Assembly: GCF_014904705.1 (NCBI RefSeq)
Contig: NZ_JACZCQ010000005.1
Coordinates: forward strand, 1-64,000
From: Nisaea sediminum
GTDB taxonomy: Bacteria; Pseudomonadota; Alphaproteobacteria; Thalassobaculales; Thalassobaculaceae
Direction: 5' to 3'
Length of the DNA: 64,000 nucleotides
The notes under the pieces are model-generated. The model ran no database searches, was not told the DNA's origin, and saw nothing but the letters and a program-made list of their open reading frames with translations. A program made the position numbers and the translations under genes. Below are positions 1 through 8,500 of this stretch, piece by piece; the first letter of the stretch is position 1; each line of letters starts with the position of its first letter.

Positions 1-142
1 CGTGGCCCGCGTCCTGATCATGTCCCAGGTCGCCTCCACCACGGGCGCCGACAACGGCCTGGTGGTGTCCCGCGGCCGCCGCCGCACCGGCGGCGGGGTC
101 CGTCAGCCGGAAGCCATCCGCAAGCTGAAAATCGCCACTTAA
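1..142 (+). CDS. C-terminal end of a phage head protein (partial)
   Basis: The window opens inside a reading frame that starts at base 2 and ends at a TAA at 140-142, giving about 46 residues. The tail is arginine-rich and ends with a PEAIRKLKIA-like stretch, a kind of ending common in HK97-fold major capsid proteins. The next gene downstream is a decoration-type protein, which usually follows the major capsid gene, so capsid is the best guess. A head protease or other head protein is not excluded because only the last residues are visible. Confidence 0.5.
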   Translation, partial: VARVLIMSQVASTTGADNGLVVSRGRRRTGGGVRQPEAIRKLKIAT

Positions 143-173
143 GGCGCTTCCCCGCGCCGGAACTGGCTATTGC

Positions 174-198
174 ACGGCCGGGCGTTTCGCCCGGCCGT
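174..198 (+). terminator. Perfect GC-rich hairpin after the capsid-like gene
   Basis: An 11-bp perfect stem (174-184 with 188-198) closes on a TTT loop, between the capsid-like gene and the decoration gene. No U-tract follows. It is more likely a processing or stability hairpin, or a weak attenuator, than a full terminator. Confidence 0.5.
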
Positions 199-237
199 TG
201 CCGCTTCAAACGCGTCAAATATTGGAAGGAGGACGGA

Positions 238-648
238 ATGTCTTCTCGTGATCTTTACAACAACGTGAAAGCCCTTGGGGCGATCTCGCCGCAGGAAATC
301 GGCAGCAACGGCGCCGTCAACGGCGCAATCATCGATACGGCAGGCTTCGAATCCCTGCTTTTCTCGATCGCGTCCGGAGCCGTCACCGACGGTGCCTTCA
401 CCCCGAGCATGACGGAGGGCGATGAATCCGACCTCTCGGACGGAACCGCGGTCGCGGCGGGCGACATGCTCGGCACCGTGGCCGGGGCGACCTTCGCCGA
501 TACCGACGACAATGCGGTGAAGAAGGTCGGATACCGGGGCAACAAGCGGTACGTCCGCCTGACCTTGACGGCTGCCGGGGTCACCAACGGCGGTTTCTTC
601 GCGGCGACGGCGCATCTCGGCCACCCGCGTAACGCCCCGGTCGCCTGA
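238..648 (+). CDS. Putative phage head decoration / capsid-stabilising protein
   Basis: A 136-residue protein of mixed beta character, rich in Ala, Gly, Thr and Asp, with no signal peptide or membrane segment. A good ribosome site (GGAAGGAGG) precedes the ATG. Small proteins of this type directly after the major capsid gene are usually head decoration or stabilising proteins in HK97-fold phages. The call rests on position, size and composition; no family motif is strong enough to prove it. The ending (GHPRNAPVA) resembles that of small structural proteins in other alphaproteobacterial phages. Confidence 0.5.
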   Translation: MSSRDLYNNVKALGAISPQEIGSNGAVNGAIIDTAGFESLLFSIASGAVTDGAFTPSMTEGDESDLSDGTAVAAGDMLGTVAGATFADTDDNAVKKVGYRGNKRYVRLTLTAAGVTNGGFFAATAHLGHPRNAPVA

Positions 649-667
649 TAGGCATCCTGCAACTCTA

Positions 668-687
668 GGGGCGGCGTCTGCCGCCCC
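668..687 (+). terminator. Intergenic hairpin
   Basis: GGGGCGG (668-674) pairs with CCGCCCC (681-687) around a 6-nt loop between the decoration gene and the RTX-containing gene. A pyrimidine-rich stretch follows but no clear U-run. It is one of several similar hairpins between head and tail genes here. Confidence 0.4.
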
Positions 688-707
688 TCCCCATTTCGGA
701 GGCAGAC

Positions 708-1115
708 ATGCCGATCAAGATGAAAGAAACGCAGCCCGGATCGGTCGACGGAGTTAAAATCCACCGGTACCTCAAGGGCGAAACCTATGACCTGTCCCGG
801 ACGCCTGGCGAACGCGACCTGAAAAAGGTGTTTCTCGACAACGATTGGGCCGAAGAAGCCGAAATCACCGGTTCCGGGGGCGACGACACGCTCTACGGCG
901 GTGACGGCAACGACACCCTCGCCGGTACCGGGGGCGACGACACGCTCTACGGCGGTGACGGCAACGACACCCTCGTCGGTACCGGAAAGTTCGAAGCGGT
1001 GCACGCCGGCGGTCCTCACTTCCATGTGGTCGACGGCGCCGGAAATCCGGTCACGAAGAAGATGCGGAAGGCGGAGGCGGAAGCCGAGGCCAAGAAGCGG
1101 AACGGTGGAGCCTGA
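708..1115 (+). CDS. Small phage head-region protein with embedded RTX calcium-binding repeats
   Basis: A 135-residue protein. Residues 1-53 resemble small alphaproteobacterial phage proteins found near the head-tail junction (G-S-V-D-G, a Tyr-Asp-Leu turn, W-A-E near the end of the block). Residues 57-92 are glycine/aspartate-rich with four tandem nonapeptide units of the type GGDDTLYGG and DGNDTL, matching the RTX consensus GGxGxDxUx. Residues 94-135 are a short domain (HFHVVDGAGNPV) with a Lys/Glu/Ala-rich helical tail. RTX repeats bind Ca2+ and fold into a parallel beta-roll in secreted proteins, so finding them in a phage head gene is unusual. There is no secretion signal. The stop is a tandem TGA TAA. 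Confidence 0.65.
   Translation: MPIKMKETQPGSVDGVKIHRYLKGETYDLSRTPGERDLKKVFLDNDWAEEAEITGSGGDDTLYGGDGNDTLAGTGGDDTLYGGDGNDTLVGTGKFEAVHAGGPHFHVVDGAGNPVTKKMRKAEAEAEAKKRNGGA
874..981 (+). repeat. Tandem 54-bp direct repeat coding for RTX nonapeptides
   Basis: Two adjacent 54-bp units (874-927 and 928-981) differ at one visible base. Each encodes 18 residues, i.e. two RTX nonapeptides. The near-identity at DNA level suggests a recent duplication and a locus able to gain or lose units by slippage. Confidence 0.9.
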
Positions 1116-1118
1116 TAA

Positions 1119-1700
1119 GTGCTCACCACACTTGCAACGGTCAAGGAAGACCTCGGCTATACCGACACGGCCGCCGACACGCGCCTGCAGCGGTATATTG
1201 CCGAGGCTTCCTCCCGCATTGAGGGCTGGTGCAAGCAGCCCCTGCTGGAAGCGTCCTATTCACATATCGAGCGCAGTCCTGGCGCGGCAATCTTGTTGCC
1301 GCCTGACGGGAAACTAGCGTCAACGGTTTCAATAACGACCGTCACCATCGGCAGCGAAGAGCTCGACGCGGCTTTCTATGAACTCGACGGCGCCATTCTT
1401 TACCGCCTGTCCGTTTCCGGCGCCCGGGTCTGCTGGGGGTTATCGCCGGTAACGGTTGCCTATCAGGCCGGATACAAGGGCGCCGCCGAGGCCGGGGCAA
1501 ATGTCCCTGCCGATCTGGAGCGGGCCTGTATCGACCTGGTCAAGGACCTGGAAAGGTCGCGCGAACGGGATTCCTTCATTCGCCGCGAAGATTACAGCGA
1601 CGGAACGTCGCTTTCCTACGGCACGATGGGCGCCGGGCAGACCATCTTCGACGCCAAGCGAGGTCCCCTCGCCCCCTATCGCAAGTGGGCGCCGGTATGA
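1119..1700 (+). CDS. Head-tail connector (adaptor) protein, gp6-like
   Basis: A 193-residue protein with a GTG start three bases after the upstream TGA TAA. The N-terminus (LATVKEDLGY, RLQRYIAEASSRIEGWC) is the helical pattern of phage gp6-like DNA-packaging/connector proteins, which form the ring under the portal. The middle is a beta region (VSITTVTIG) and the C-terminus a helical stretch (LERACIDLVKDLERS) with a Gly-rich end. Size and place between head genes and the head-closure gene fit. Its stop overlaps the next start (ATGA), so translation is probably coupled. Confidence 0.7.
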   Translation: MLTTLATVKEDLGYTDTAADTRLQRYIAEASSRIEGWCKQPLLEASYSHIERSPGAAILLPPDGKLASTVSITTVTIGSEELDAAFYELDGAILYRLSVSGARVCWGLSPVTVAYQAGYKGAAEAGANVPADLERACIDLVKDLERSRERDSFIRREDYSDGTSLSYGTMGAGQTIFDAKRGPLAPYRKWAPV

Positions 1701-2518
1701 CGCCCGCGAAGATGGGAGGGATCCTGCGGCGCCTCGGAGAAGCCGCGATCTACACCCCGCCTTCGGGCCCGGCGGTCGCCTGCCACGTGAAGCGCGTCGG
1801 CGGTGCGCGGTCGGTTCAGATCGGGCAAGTGACGGTTACCGTCTTCGACCTTGGAATTCACGTTCTGAGAGACGCCCTGACGCCGGTTTCCGGCGGGCAG
1901 ATTTCCATCGGCTCGCAGACCTGGACAATCGGGGCCGTCGAACCGCTTGAAAAGGATCCTCTGGGGCTGCTTTGGAATTGCCGGGCGACCTGGGGTGTTC
2001 CGGTCATCTGGAAGCACAAAGCGGGCGCCGGCACCACCCGGCAGCCGGTCATCGGCGGGCCGTTCGCCGCCTCCGGCGACGCGGGTGTCGGCCTGATGAC
2101 GGTCGCCGCGACGGGCGCCCATCCATTCGCCGCCGGCATCCTCTCCGCCGGCGCCAAGATCACGGTCGGTGGAACCGAATACACCGTCACGGGCGAGGTA
2201 AAAGCTTCGTCCAACCAATTCACCAATGTGCCCGTCACGCCGGTCCTGGCGGCCACTTATGCCAGTGTCGCCTGCGAAATCACTCAGGCGGGCGAGAACA
2301 GTATCACGGCGGCCGTCGGCCACTATTCGGAAACCGAGATCCTCGGCGGCGTCGCGTCCGGTGACCGGCGCCTGGTCGTGCGCGCCTCCGAATTTGCAAC
2401 GGCGCCGGAGCCGGGCGACGTGGTCGAGATGGAAGGCGACGAACTCCTGGTGGTCGACGCCAGGCCGATCTTCGAAGGCGCGACTATCGCCGTTTGGGAC
2501 GTTCAGCTGCGCAAATGA
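1697..2518 (+). CDS. Putative head-closure (stopper) protein
   Basis: A 273-residue protein from the ATG at 1697, whose ATGA overlaps the connector stop. A GTG at 1685 is also possible but lacks this overlap. The C-terminal block (PEPGDVVEMEGDELLVVD, then WDVQLRK) has the beta pattern of head-tail stopper proteins, with a related block near residues 60-100 (QISIGSQTWTIG, PLEKDPLGLLW). The region between (residues about 105-215) is Ala/Gly/Thr-rich and makes the protein much longer than the usual 100-130 residues, suggesting an inserted domain. Position between connector and neck protein supports the role. Confidence 0.5.
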   Translation: MTPAKMGGILRRLGEAAIYTPPSGPAVACHVKRVGGARSVQIGQVTVTVFDLGIHVLRDALTPVSGGQISIGSQTWTIGAVEPLEKDPLGLLWNCRATWGVPVIWKHKAGAGTTRQPVIGGPFAASGDAGVGLMTVAATGAHPFAAGILSAGAKITVGGTEYTVTGEVKASSNQFTNVPVTPVLAATYASVACEITQAGENSITAAVGHYSETEILGGVASGDRRLVVRASEFATAPEPGDVVEMEGDELLVVDARPIFEGATIAVWDVQLRK

Positions 2519-3033
2519 GCCTCGCTGATTTCTCGCGTGCGATTGCTGCCGCAAAGGCGCTGACGACCAGGCTGCACCTGTCGTTCGTCACCGACCTTGC
2601 AAACAGTATTGCGGCCTCCGGTCCGTCCGAAGTCATCCCCGATCAGAAGTGGGGGAAATACATCGGGGGAACGGCCTCGGTTCGGTTCGGCGCGCAGGCG
2701 CCGGCCGTAGACCTCGCCCTCGAAACGCTGGAGCGCCTCTCGCCCGTTCTCACGGGTCAATACCGGGCCAGCCATGAGGTCCTGGTCAACGGGAATTTCG
2801 TGGATTGGCCGGTGCAGCTAGGCCCGCAGGACCGGGTGAAGATCATCAACATATTGCCCTATGCGCGCCGGATCGAACTCGGCTGGTCTGCCAGCGCTCC
2901 GGACGGGGTCTATGAGGTCGCTGCTTCGATAGTCGCCGGGCAGTTCGAAAACGTCCGGGTCCGCTTCTCCTATCAGAGCGCTCCTGGCGATCCTCACGCC
3001 CGCAACCCGGGGATGGAGATTTCTCTGCGATGA
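2515..3033 (+). CDS. Neck protein, HK97 gp10-like (tail completion)
   Basis: A 172-residue protein starting at ATG 2515, which overlaps the previous stop (ATGA). It has an N-terminal helix, a central segment with LSPVLTGQYRASH, and a C-terminal segment with ILPYARRIELGWS. Both match the HK97 gp10-like family, in which a helix leading to a 'tG.y..S' motif is followed by 'YA..iE.G'. These proteins sit at the neck between head closure and tail terminator. Coupled by ATGA to the next gene at 3030. Confidence 0.65.
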   Translation: MSLADFSRAIAAAKALTTRLHLSFVTDLANSIAASGPSEVIPDQKWGKYIGGTASVRFGAQAPAVDLALETLERLSPVLTGQYRASHEVLVNGNFVDWPVQLGPQDRVKIINILPYARRIELGWSASAPDGVYEVAASIVAGQFENVRVRFSYQSAPGDPHARNPGMEISLR

Positions 3034-3440
3034 CCGATTCCGCCGTTATTGCACTGATCCTTGCAAGAGCGGACGCCTTCGCGGGCGCCCCGCGCCGGGG
3101 GGAGAACGACCATTTCGATGCCAACGGCCGGCCGTTCTTCGAAATTGCGTTCCCGGGCGCCGGGAAGCGCCGGGGGGCCATCGGCGACGCCTCTAACCCC
3201 CTCTGGAGCGAGGACGGGGCCTTCATGTGCCACGCCTATGTCCCGCTCGGCGCCGGCCGCGAGCATGCGGATGCCATCTGCGACGGGCTCAGTGATTTGT
3301 TCCTGGAATGGGCCACGCCGCCGGCGGGGCTGACGATCTTCGAGAGGTTCCCCGGATCCGAAGGACCGCGGGACGTATCGGGCGAGCGGTGGTGGGGCCG
3401 GTCGTTCGGAATCCGGTACCGGTACCAGTCGACCGGCTGA
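3030..3440 (+). CDS. Tail terminator protein
   Basis: A 136-residue protein directly after the neck gene with an ATGA overlap (3030-3033). Proteins of this size in this slot cap the tail tube and join it to the head. The sequence shows an N-terminal helix, a central beta region (AFMCHAYVPLG), a helix rich in Ala/Asp (HADAICDGLSDLFLEW) and a final beta strand (FGIRYRYQ), which fits the alpha/beta fold of tail terminators. The call rests on position and secondary-structure pattern more than on a signature motif. Confidence 0.55.
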   Translation: MTDSAVIALILARADAFAGAPRRGENDHFDANGRPFFEIAFPGAGKRRGAIGDASNPLWSEDGAFMCHAYVPLGAGREHADAICDGLSDLFLEWATPPAGLTIFERFPGSEGPRDVSGERWWGRSFGIRYRYQSTG

Positions 3441-3469
3441 ACGCCCCACCAGATATCGCAACAGCTTTT

Positions 3470-3498
3470 CGGCCCGCTCTTAGCGGGCCGTTTCTCTT
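3470..3498 (+). terminator. Hairpin with T-rich tail before the tail tube gene
   Basis: CGGCCCGC (3470-3477) pairs with GCGGGCCG (3483-3490) around a 5-nt loop and is followed by TTTCTCTT. It has the form of a rho-independent terminator or attenuator. It would lower readthrough into the tail tube gene or mark an mRNA 3' end. Confidence 0.55.
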
Positions 3499-3510
3499 CG
3501 GGAGACAAAC

Positions 3511-4689
3511 ATGGCTACCACTGGATATTTCGCGTCCCAGCAGACGGACGATCTCACTATCGGCCTCGCGCGCGAGGCCACCTGGGGCACCCCGCCCGCC
3601 TCCACCTATACCGGCATGCGGGTGCAGTCGATCAGCCTGAACGAGAGCAAAACCCGTTCGCGCCCGAACGAAATCCGCTCCGACCGGCAGGCATCGCCCG
3701 CAGTTACGCAGGACGTTTCCGCCTCCGGCGGCCTGCAGTTCGCCATTTCCTACGGCAACCAGGACCTGATCTGGCCGACGCTTTTCACCGGCGACTGGTC
3801 CACGGCCCTTGCGATCGCCGATACCGGTCTTTCGGCCGACAATTCCGGCGGAACCTTCGACGGCGGCGCCAGTGATTTCGACAGTGTCACGGTCGGCCAG
3901 TGGATCAAGGTTGCCGGTTTCGATACCGCCGGCGCGAACGGCTATTTCCGCGTGATCGACAAGGCCGGCGACGGATCCTCCATCACGGTTTCCCCGGCCC
4001 CCTCGACCGACGCCAATGGCGGTTCCAACGAGATCAGCATCACCGGCTCGATCCTGCACAACGCGAACGTCGTGAACACGCTTGCCGTTCAGGAACGCTA
4101 CAGCGCATCTGTCGGGACAATGTTCTCCGGCTGCATCGCCACAGGCGGTCAGATCAACGCGGCCCGCGGCCAGTTCTTCAGCGGCACGTGCGACCTGGTG
4201 GCCAAGAGCAAGACCAAGCAGACGTCGGTGGTGGGCACGATGGGAGCCGCGCCGCAGAACGACGTGTTCAACACCGTCGGCAACATGAATGCGATCGCGC
4301 TCGGCAACCTACCCAACGCCAAGGTGAACAGCATCACCACCACCATTTCCCGCACGGGTGCCGGTGCGAGCTATGCAATTGGGGACCCCGCGGCTATCGG
4401 CGTTCGCCCCGGGTCCTTCATGTCGTCCGGCCAAATCGAACTCTATTTCAAGGATTTCGAGGCTTACGACGCCTACGCGGCCGAAACCAAGCTGGTGGTC
4501 TACTACCGGGTGACCGACGCCGCCGGTAACTCCTACATCGTGACACAGCCCCGAGTGGTGCTCGGCAGCGAAACGCTCTCCCGCGGCGGCCCGGGACAGG
4601 ACGTCATGGCGACCTACGCCTTCGAAGCCGACCCGGACCCGGATCTCGGATGGATCATGCAGATCGACCGCTTCCCGGCCGCTGCCTGA
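3511..4689 (+). CDS. Major tail tube protein
   Basis: A 392-residue protein with a GGGAGACAAAC ribosome site before the ATG. The opening (DDLTIGLAREATWGTPP) and the phrase about Arg/Asn/Glu with conserved 'R.neIRSDRQ' (residues about 50-60) are typical of phage tail tube proteins of the TTP family, which stack into the tube below the head. Residues about 110-180 contain an extra Gly/Asp-rich beta domain (GGTFDGGASDFDSVTV), probably an Ig-like surface insertion. The C-terminus returns to core beta strands (GQDVMATYAFEADPDPDLGW). Placement just before the tail chaperones is canonical. Confidence 0.8.
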   Translation: MATTGYFASQQTDDLTIGLAREATWGTPPASTYTGMRVQSISLNESKTRSRPNEIRSDRQASPAVTQDVSASGGLQFAISYGNQDLIWPTLFTGDWSTALAIADTGLSADNSGGTFDGGASDFDSVTVGQWIKVAGFDTAGANGYFRVIDKAGDGSSITVSPAPSTDANGGSNEISITGSILHNANVVNTLAVQERYSASVGTMFSGCIATGGQINAARGQFFSGTCDLVAKSKTKQTSVVGTMGAAPQNDVFNTVGNMNAIALGNLPNAKVNSITTTISRTGAGASYAIGDPAAIGVRPGSFMSSGQIELYFKDFEAYDAYAAETKLVVYYRVTDAAGNSYIVTQPRVVLGSETLSRGGPGQDVMATYAFEADPDPDLGWIMQIDRFPAAA

Positions 4690-4692
4690 CAG

Positions 4693-4712
4693 GCGGCGCC
4701 TTAGGGCGCCGC
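4693..4712 (+). terminator. Hairpin after the tail tube gene
   Basis: GCGGCGCC (4693-4700) pairs with GGCGCCGC (4705-4712) around a 4-nt loop just after the tail tube stop, followed by TTCCCCTT. Probably a partial terminator or 3'-end stabiliser that keeps tail tube mRNA abundant. Confidence 0.5.
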
Positions 4713-4753
4713 TTCCCCTTCCCCACCAACCTCAAACCTAAGGACCATTTGAC

Positions 4754-5149
4754 ATGGAACTGAACGAATTCGCCGTTGACCCGAAGAAGTCCGAGGATGG
4801 CTTCAAGCTCGAACTGTCAGAGACCAGCGGCGTCGTGCTTCGGTCGGCCTCTTCGGAGAAGGCGGCCAAGGTGCTTGAGCGCCTCATGAAACCCTACGTC
4901 GCGTTCCAGAAAATCCCGGACGACGTCTCCCGCCGGATCGACGCGCAGTTTGTCTGTCAGGGCCTCGTGGCAAGCTGGTACGGCCCGTGGACGCTCGACG
5001 GCAAGAAGATCGACACATCGAAGCCCGGCGAGATGGAGAAGCTGCTTCAGGATCCTCGCTTTGCCGCCCTTCGCCGCAAGTTGATCATGGCGGCCCGCAA
5101 CGAGGCCAACTTCAAGGAAGAACTCGAGGCGGCGGCGGAAAAAAACTAG
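4754..5149 (+). CDS. Tail assembly chaperone, short form (gpG-like)
   Basis: A 131-residue acidic/basic helical protein with no membrane segment, between tail tube and tape measure genes. This is the slot of the lambda gpG family of tail assembly chaperones, which coat the tape measure while the tube polymerises. The last codons are GAA AAA AAC before TAG, forming a perfect slippery heptamer. Most ribosomes stop here; a minority slip to make the long form. The protein is not part of the virion in studied phages. Confidence 0.75.
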   Translation: MELNEFAVDPKKSEDGFKLELSETSGVVLRSASSEKAAKVLERLMKPYVAFQKIPDDVSRRIDAQFVCQGLVASWYGPWTLDGKKIDTSKPGEMEKLLQDPRFAALRRKLIMAARNEANFKEELEAAAEKN

Positions 5150-5496
5150 CCGCCTGGGCCTCGTGGGTCTTCCGGTGGGCCGACCAGGCTGAAAACATCG
5201 CGATGATGCACCTTGAAGACGGCGAGGAGCCGCCGGAAAGGTGCATCCCGCCGGACTTCAACCCCGCATGGGGGGTCTATAGGCGCGCTTTCGACGCGCT
5301 GACCTATGACCGCCCCCCGGCGATAAGCGGGGTGGCCCATATACCGACCGCCGTGATCATCGCGCACGCGAAGGAAATGGACGGGGTTTCCGGCAAGGAA
5401 GACCTCCGTTTCTACCGCCGCATGGTCAGAGCGATCGACCGGGAGTGGGTGCGGGCCGCTCAAGATCTCAAACCGAAGAAAAAGGCCGCCGAGTGA
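4754..5496 (+). CDS. Tail assembly chaperone, long form by -1 frameshift (gpGT-like)
   Basis: Reading 4754-5145 in frame 0 and then slipping back one base gives about 247 residues, the last 116 from the -1 frame (5146-5496, starting LAAWASWVFRW). The -1 frame is open well before and after the slip site and encodes a plausible helical domain ending in Lys/Ala. The T domain in lambda binds the tail tube protein while G binds the tape measure. The downstream part has no good ribosome site of its own near its start, in line with expression by frameshift; an internal ATG at 5202 is a weaker alternative. Confidence 0.75.
5140..5146 (+). promoter_or_regulatory. Programmed -1 ribosomal frameshift site (A AAA AAC)
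   Basis: The heptamer A AAA AAC is placed exactly in the G reading frame, with the zero-frame TAG next to it. It fits X XXY YYZ, among the most efficient -1 slippery sequences in bacteria. Many siphophages use such a site at the same gene boundary to set the ratio of short to long chaperone. A GC-rich segment follows but no clear stimulating pseudoknot was identified by eye. Confidence 0.85.
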
Positions 5497-5515
5497 ACGC
5501 TCCGGCGGCCTTTTT
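5479..5515. terminator. Strong terminator overlapping the end of the T frame
   Basis: AAAAAGGCCGCCG (5479-5491) pairs with CGGCGGCCTTTTT (5503-5515). This is a 13-bp stem ending in a T-run, the textbook form of an intrinsic terminator that works in both directions. The TGA of the T frame (5494-5496) lies in the loop. It lies directly upstream of the tape measure gene, so transcription of the tape measure needs readthrough, antitermination or another promoter. Confidence 0.8.
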
Positions 5516-5578
5516 CGCTTTTCCGGGCCCGCCACGCGAGGCCCGCCCCTCCGAATTTAGTCCCCCTAGAGGATCATC

Positions 5579-8500
5579 ATGAACCTTGAGACCAACCGCA
5601 TCGTCCACGAGGTCGTTATTGACGACCGCGGCGCCGTGCGTGGTGCTCAAGGGGTAGAGAGCGCGCTCGACAAGGCCGCCGCCGCAACCGCGCGCCTCGA
5701 CAAGGCCGCCGGCGATGCGGGCGGGAAGCTGCAGGCTGTCGGCAGCGCTGCGGTATCGGCCGCAAAGGGCGTCGGGAGCGCCGCCACGGCAACGCTGGAT
5801 GCCGCCGCGGGGGTCGCGGCGTTCGCCTCCGAGACGCTGACCGCAGAGCGTGCCTGGACCGCCCTCGAGCTTTCAGTCGCGACCGCGACCGGCGGCATCG
5901 GCGGCCTGAAACGGGAAATCGCGGAAACGGTGGTGGAAACCAAGCTGTTCCGCGAAGAGGCGACGGAAGCGGCGAAGGCCTGGTCAACCCTGAAGCGGGC
6001 GGCGGCCGGTATCGGCATCGGTCTCTCGATCGGCGGGCTTATTTCCGAAGCGCAGGAATACACCCGGGCTCAGAACCTGCTTGCGCAATCGGTGGAAGGG
6101 TCCTCGGCGCTCATCGAACGAAGCGTCTACGGCATCGCGCAGGCTTCCGGTCAAGCCTTTACCGAGTTGGCCGGCCTGACTAAAGCGCTGGACGAACTGC
6201 CCGGGGGACAGCGAAAGAGGCTGGACGTCGTAGAAGGCGTCGCCCTTTCCCTCGCAAAAATCCCCGGGGCCGCACAGTCGTCGAGTGCCGCCGTCACCCA
6301 GTTCACGCAAGCTATGCAATCTGGCGTTTTTCGTGGCGACGAGTTCAATTCCGTGATGGAGCAGGCGCCGCCGCTTGCCGACGCGCTCGCGAAGGGCCTG
6401 GGAGTCGCGCGAGGGGCGCTCCGGGCAATGGCCGAAGAAGGCAAACTCACGACAGAGCGCGTCTCCGAGGCGCTGAGTTCCATGCTGCCGGAACTCCGAA
6501 GATTCAACCAAGAATCCGCCCGGGCCTTCAGCCAGTGGGTGCAAATCGTTGACAACGCCTTCGGGCGGTTCTCTGCGAACGTGGACCAGCGCGCCGGCGC
6601 GTCCGCGAAGCTCGGCGAAAGCCTCGGTGGCGTTGCCGAGCGCCTGGAAAGCATCCAGGCGCAGAACGCCGCTGTTGCCGTTCTCGAAAAGCTCTCCTCG
6701 ATAGCGGGTATCGCCGCCGACGCAGTCTTCCTCATGGCCGATAATCTCGACCTTCTCGTGGGTGCGTGGGTGGCTTGGCAGGCTCTCAAGGCGGTCACGG
6801 GGATGGGTCTATTTGCCAGCTCGGTTCGAACGGCATCAACCGCGATTGCTACGCTCGAGGATATCAGCGGCAGGTCGATTCCGAAGGTTGCGAAGGGGCT
6901 TACTTCTCTCGGTACCGCCGCCGCCTTTTCCGTAAGTCCTATCACCATCTTACTGACAGCCGTTCAAGCGGTAGGCGTTGGCCTCCTGCTCTATCAATCC
7001 CGAGTGACCGATGCGCAGCGCGCGAGCGAACTGCAGGCCCAGACCATGGACCTTGTTGCAGACGGCATGGCCAAGGCGCGCCGGGAAACGGATTCCACGG
7101 CGAAAGCAATGGCGGCCCTCGCCAAAGCCTCCGCCACCGAGGCAATGGTTCGCGCGCAAGAGAACCTCGCCGCTCAGGCTGAAGAACTGCGCGACCGCGT
7201 CGATGCGGTTTCTCACTCCCTGTTCGTGATGACGAACAACCGCGTTCCCGAACTCGCGAACATGCGTTCGGGGGTGAAGGAGATCATGGCCGAATTTGCG
7301 GCCGGCCGGATTGATGTCGACGGTGTTGGCGAAGCCCTGGCCAATCTGGTTGCCACCAATGAGAACTGGAGGTCGAAAGCGGGGAACTCTTTCGAGGCCA
7401 TTTCGGGCTGGCGGGAACAAAACGAAGTTGTTGCCAAGGCCAACGCCCTGATTGCGGTGCTCGCCGGGACCGCGACCGACGCGGAGATTGCTTTGCTCGG
7501 GCTTGGGGACAGCGCCGGCAGGACCTCCGGTTCAGTGAACAAGTTTGTAACCGACCTTCGCGCGGAGGCGTCTCTTGTCGGGAAAGTAGGCCTCGCCCGG
7601 GAAATCGCCATCAACCTTCGAAAGGCAGAGACGACCGCCACGACCGAACTCGGCCGCGAAGTGATCAAACTTACGGCTGCGCTGGCCGGGGAGGAAAATC
7701 TTCGAACCCTCCGCGGGCAGAACGACCGGCTTGCGCTCGCGAAAGCCGAGCTCGATCTCATCGGTGAAGGCGAAGCCGCCCGCGCGAAAGAAATGGCCGT
7801 CCTGCAGAAGCAGCTCGACCTGAAGGAACGCGGCATAGACCTGACCAGTACGCAGGCCCTCGAAGAATTGCGGCTCGCAAAAGCCATCGCCGACGTCAAC
7901 GAAAAAACATCCAACGCGCGCGCGACCCAAGGGCTTGAGCGCAGGGCTGCACTCGCTAAAGCCGAACTTGACCTCGTGGGGGAAGGCGAAGCCGTCCGGG
8001 ACAAGGCTCTTGCCACCCTGCAGAAGCAGCTCGACCTCAAGGAGCGCGGCGTAGACCTGACCAGTGCCCAAGCGGCGGAAGAGATCCGGCTCGCGCAATC
8101 GATAGCCGAAACGACCGCGGCGACAAGCAACGCAAACAAGCTTCAGGGTCTCCGCGAAAACCTTCAACTGATGAAGTCGGAGATTCAGCTCGCCGATCAA
8201 GGCGCGGCCATCCGGGAGGCTGGGGTTGCGGTCTTGCAGAAGCAACTCGAGCTCCGCCGCCGCGGGATTGATCTGACCAGCGAGCAGGCCCGGGAGGAAC
8301 TTCGCCTCGTAGAGGCGATCGCTGAAGCGTCTGCCCAGATCAATAATGTCCAGGCGCTGCTCGGGCTGCGGGAGAGCCTCAAGATTGCGGAAGCCGAACT
8401 GGCCCTCGTCGGAGAAACCGCCTCCATTCGGGATTCTCAATTGGAGATCCTGAAAAAAGAACTCGACCTCAAGCGCCGCGGCGTCGACCTCACCAGCGAA

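Noticed and set aside
874..981. Tandem 54-bp repeats as a possible CRISPR array or origin iterons
   Set aside because: The two units are adjacent without spacers, lie inside an open frame and code for RTX nonapeptides.
4987..5496. Independent 169-codon gene overlapping the tail chaperone
   Set aside because: The first part is the -1 shadow of the chaperone gene; the slippery site explains expression of the second part as a fusion.
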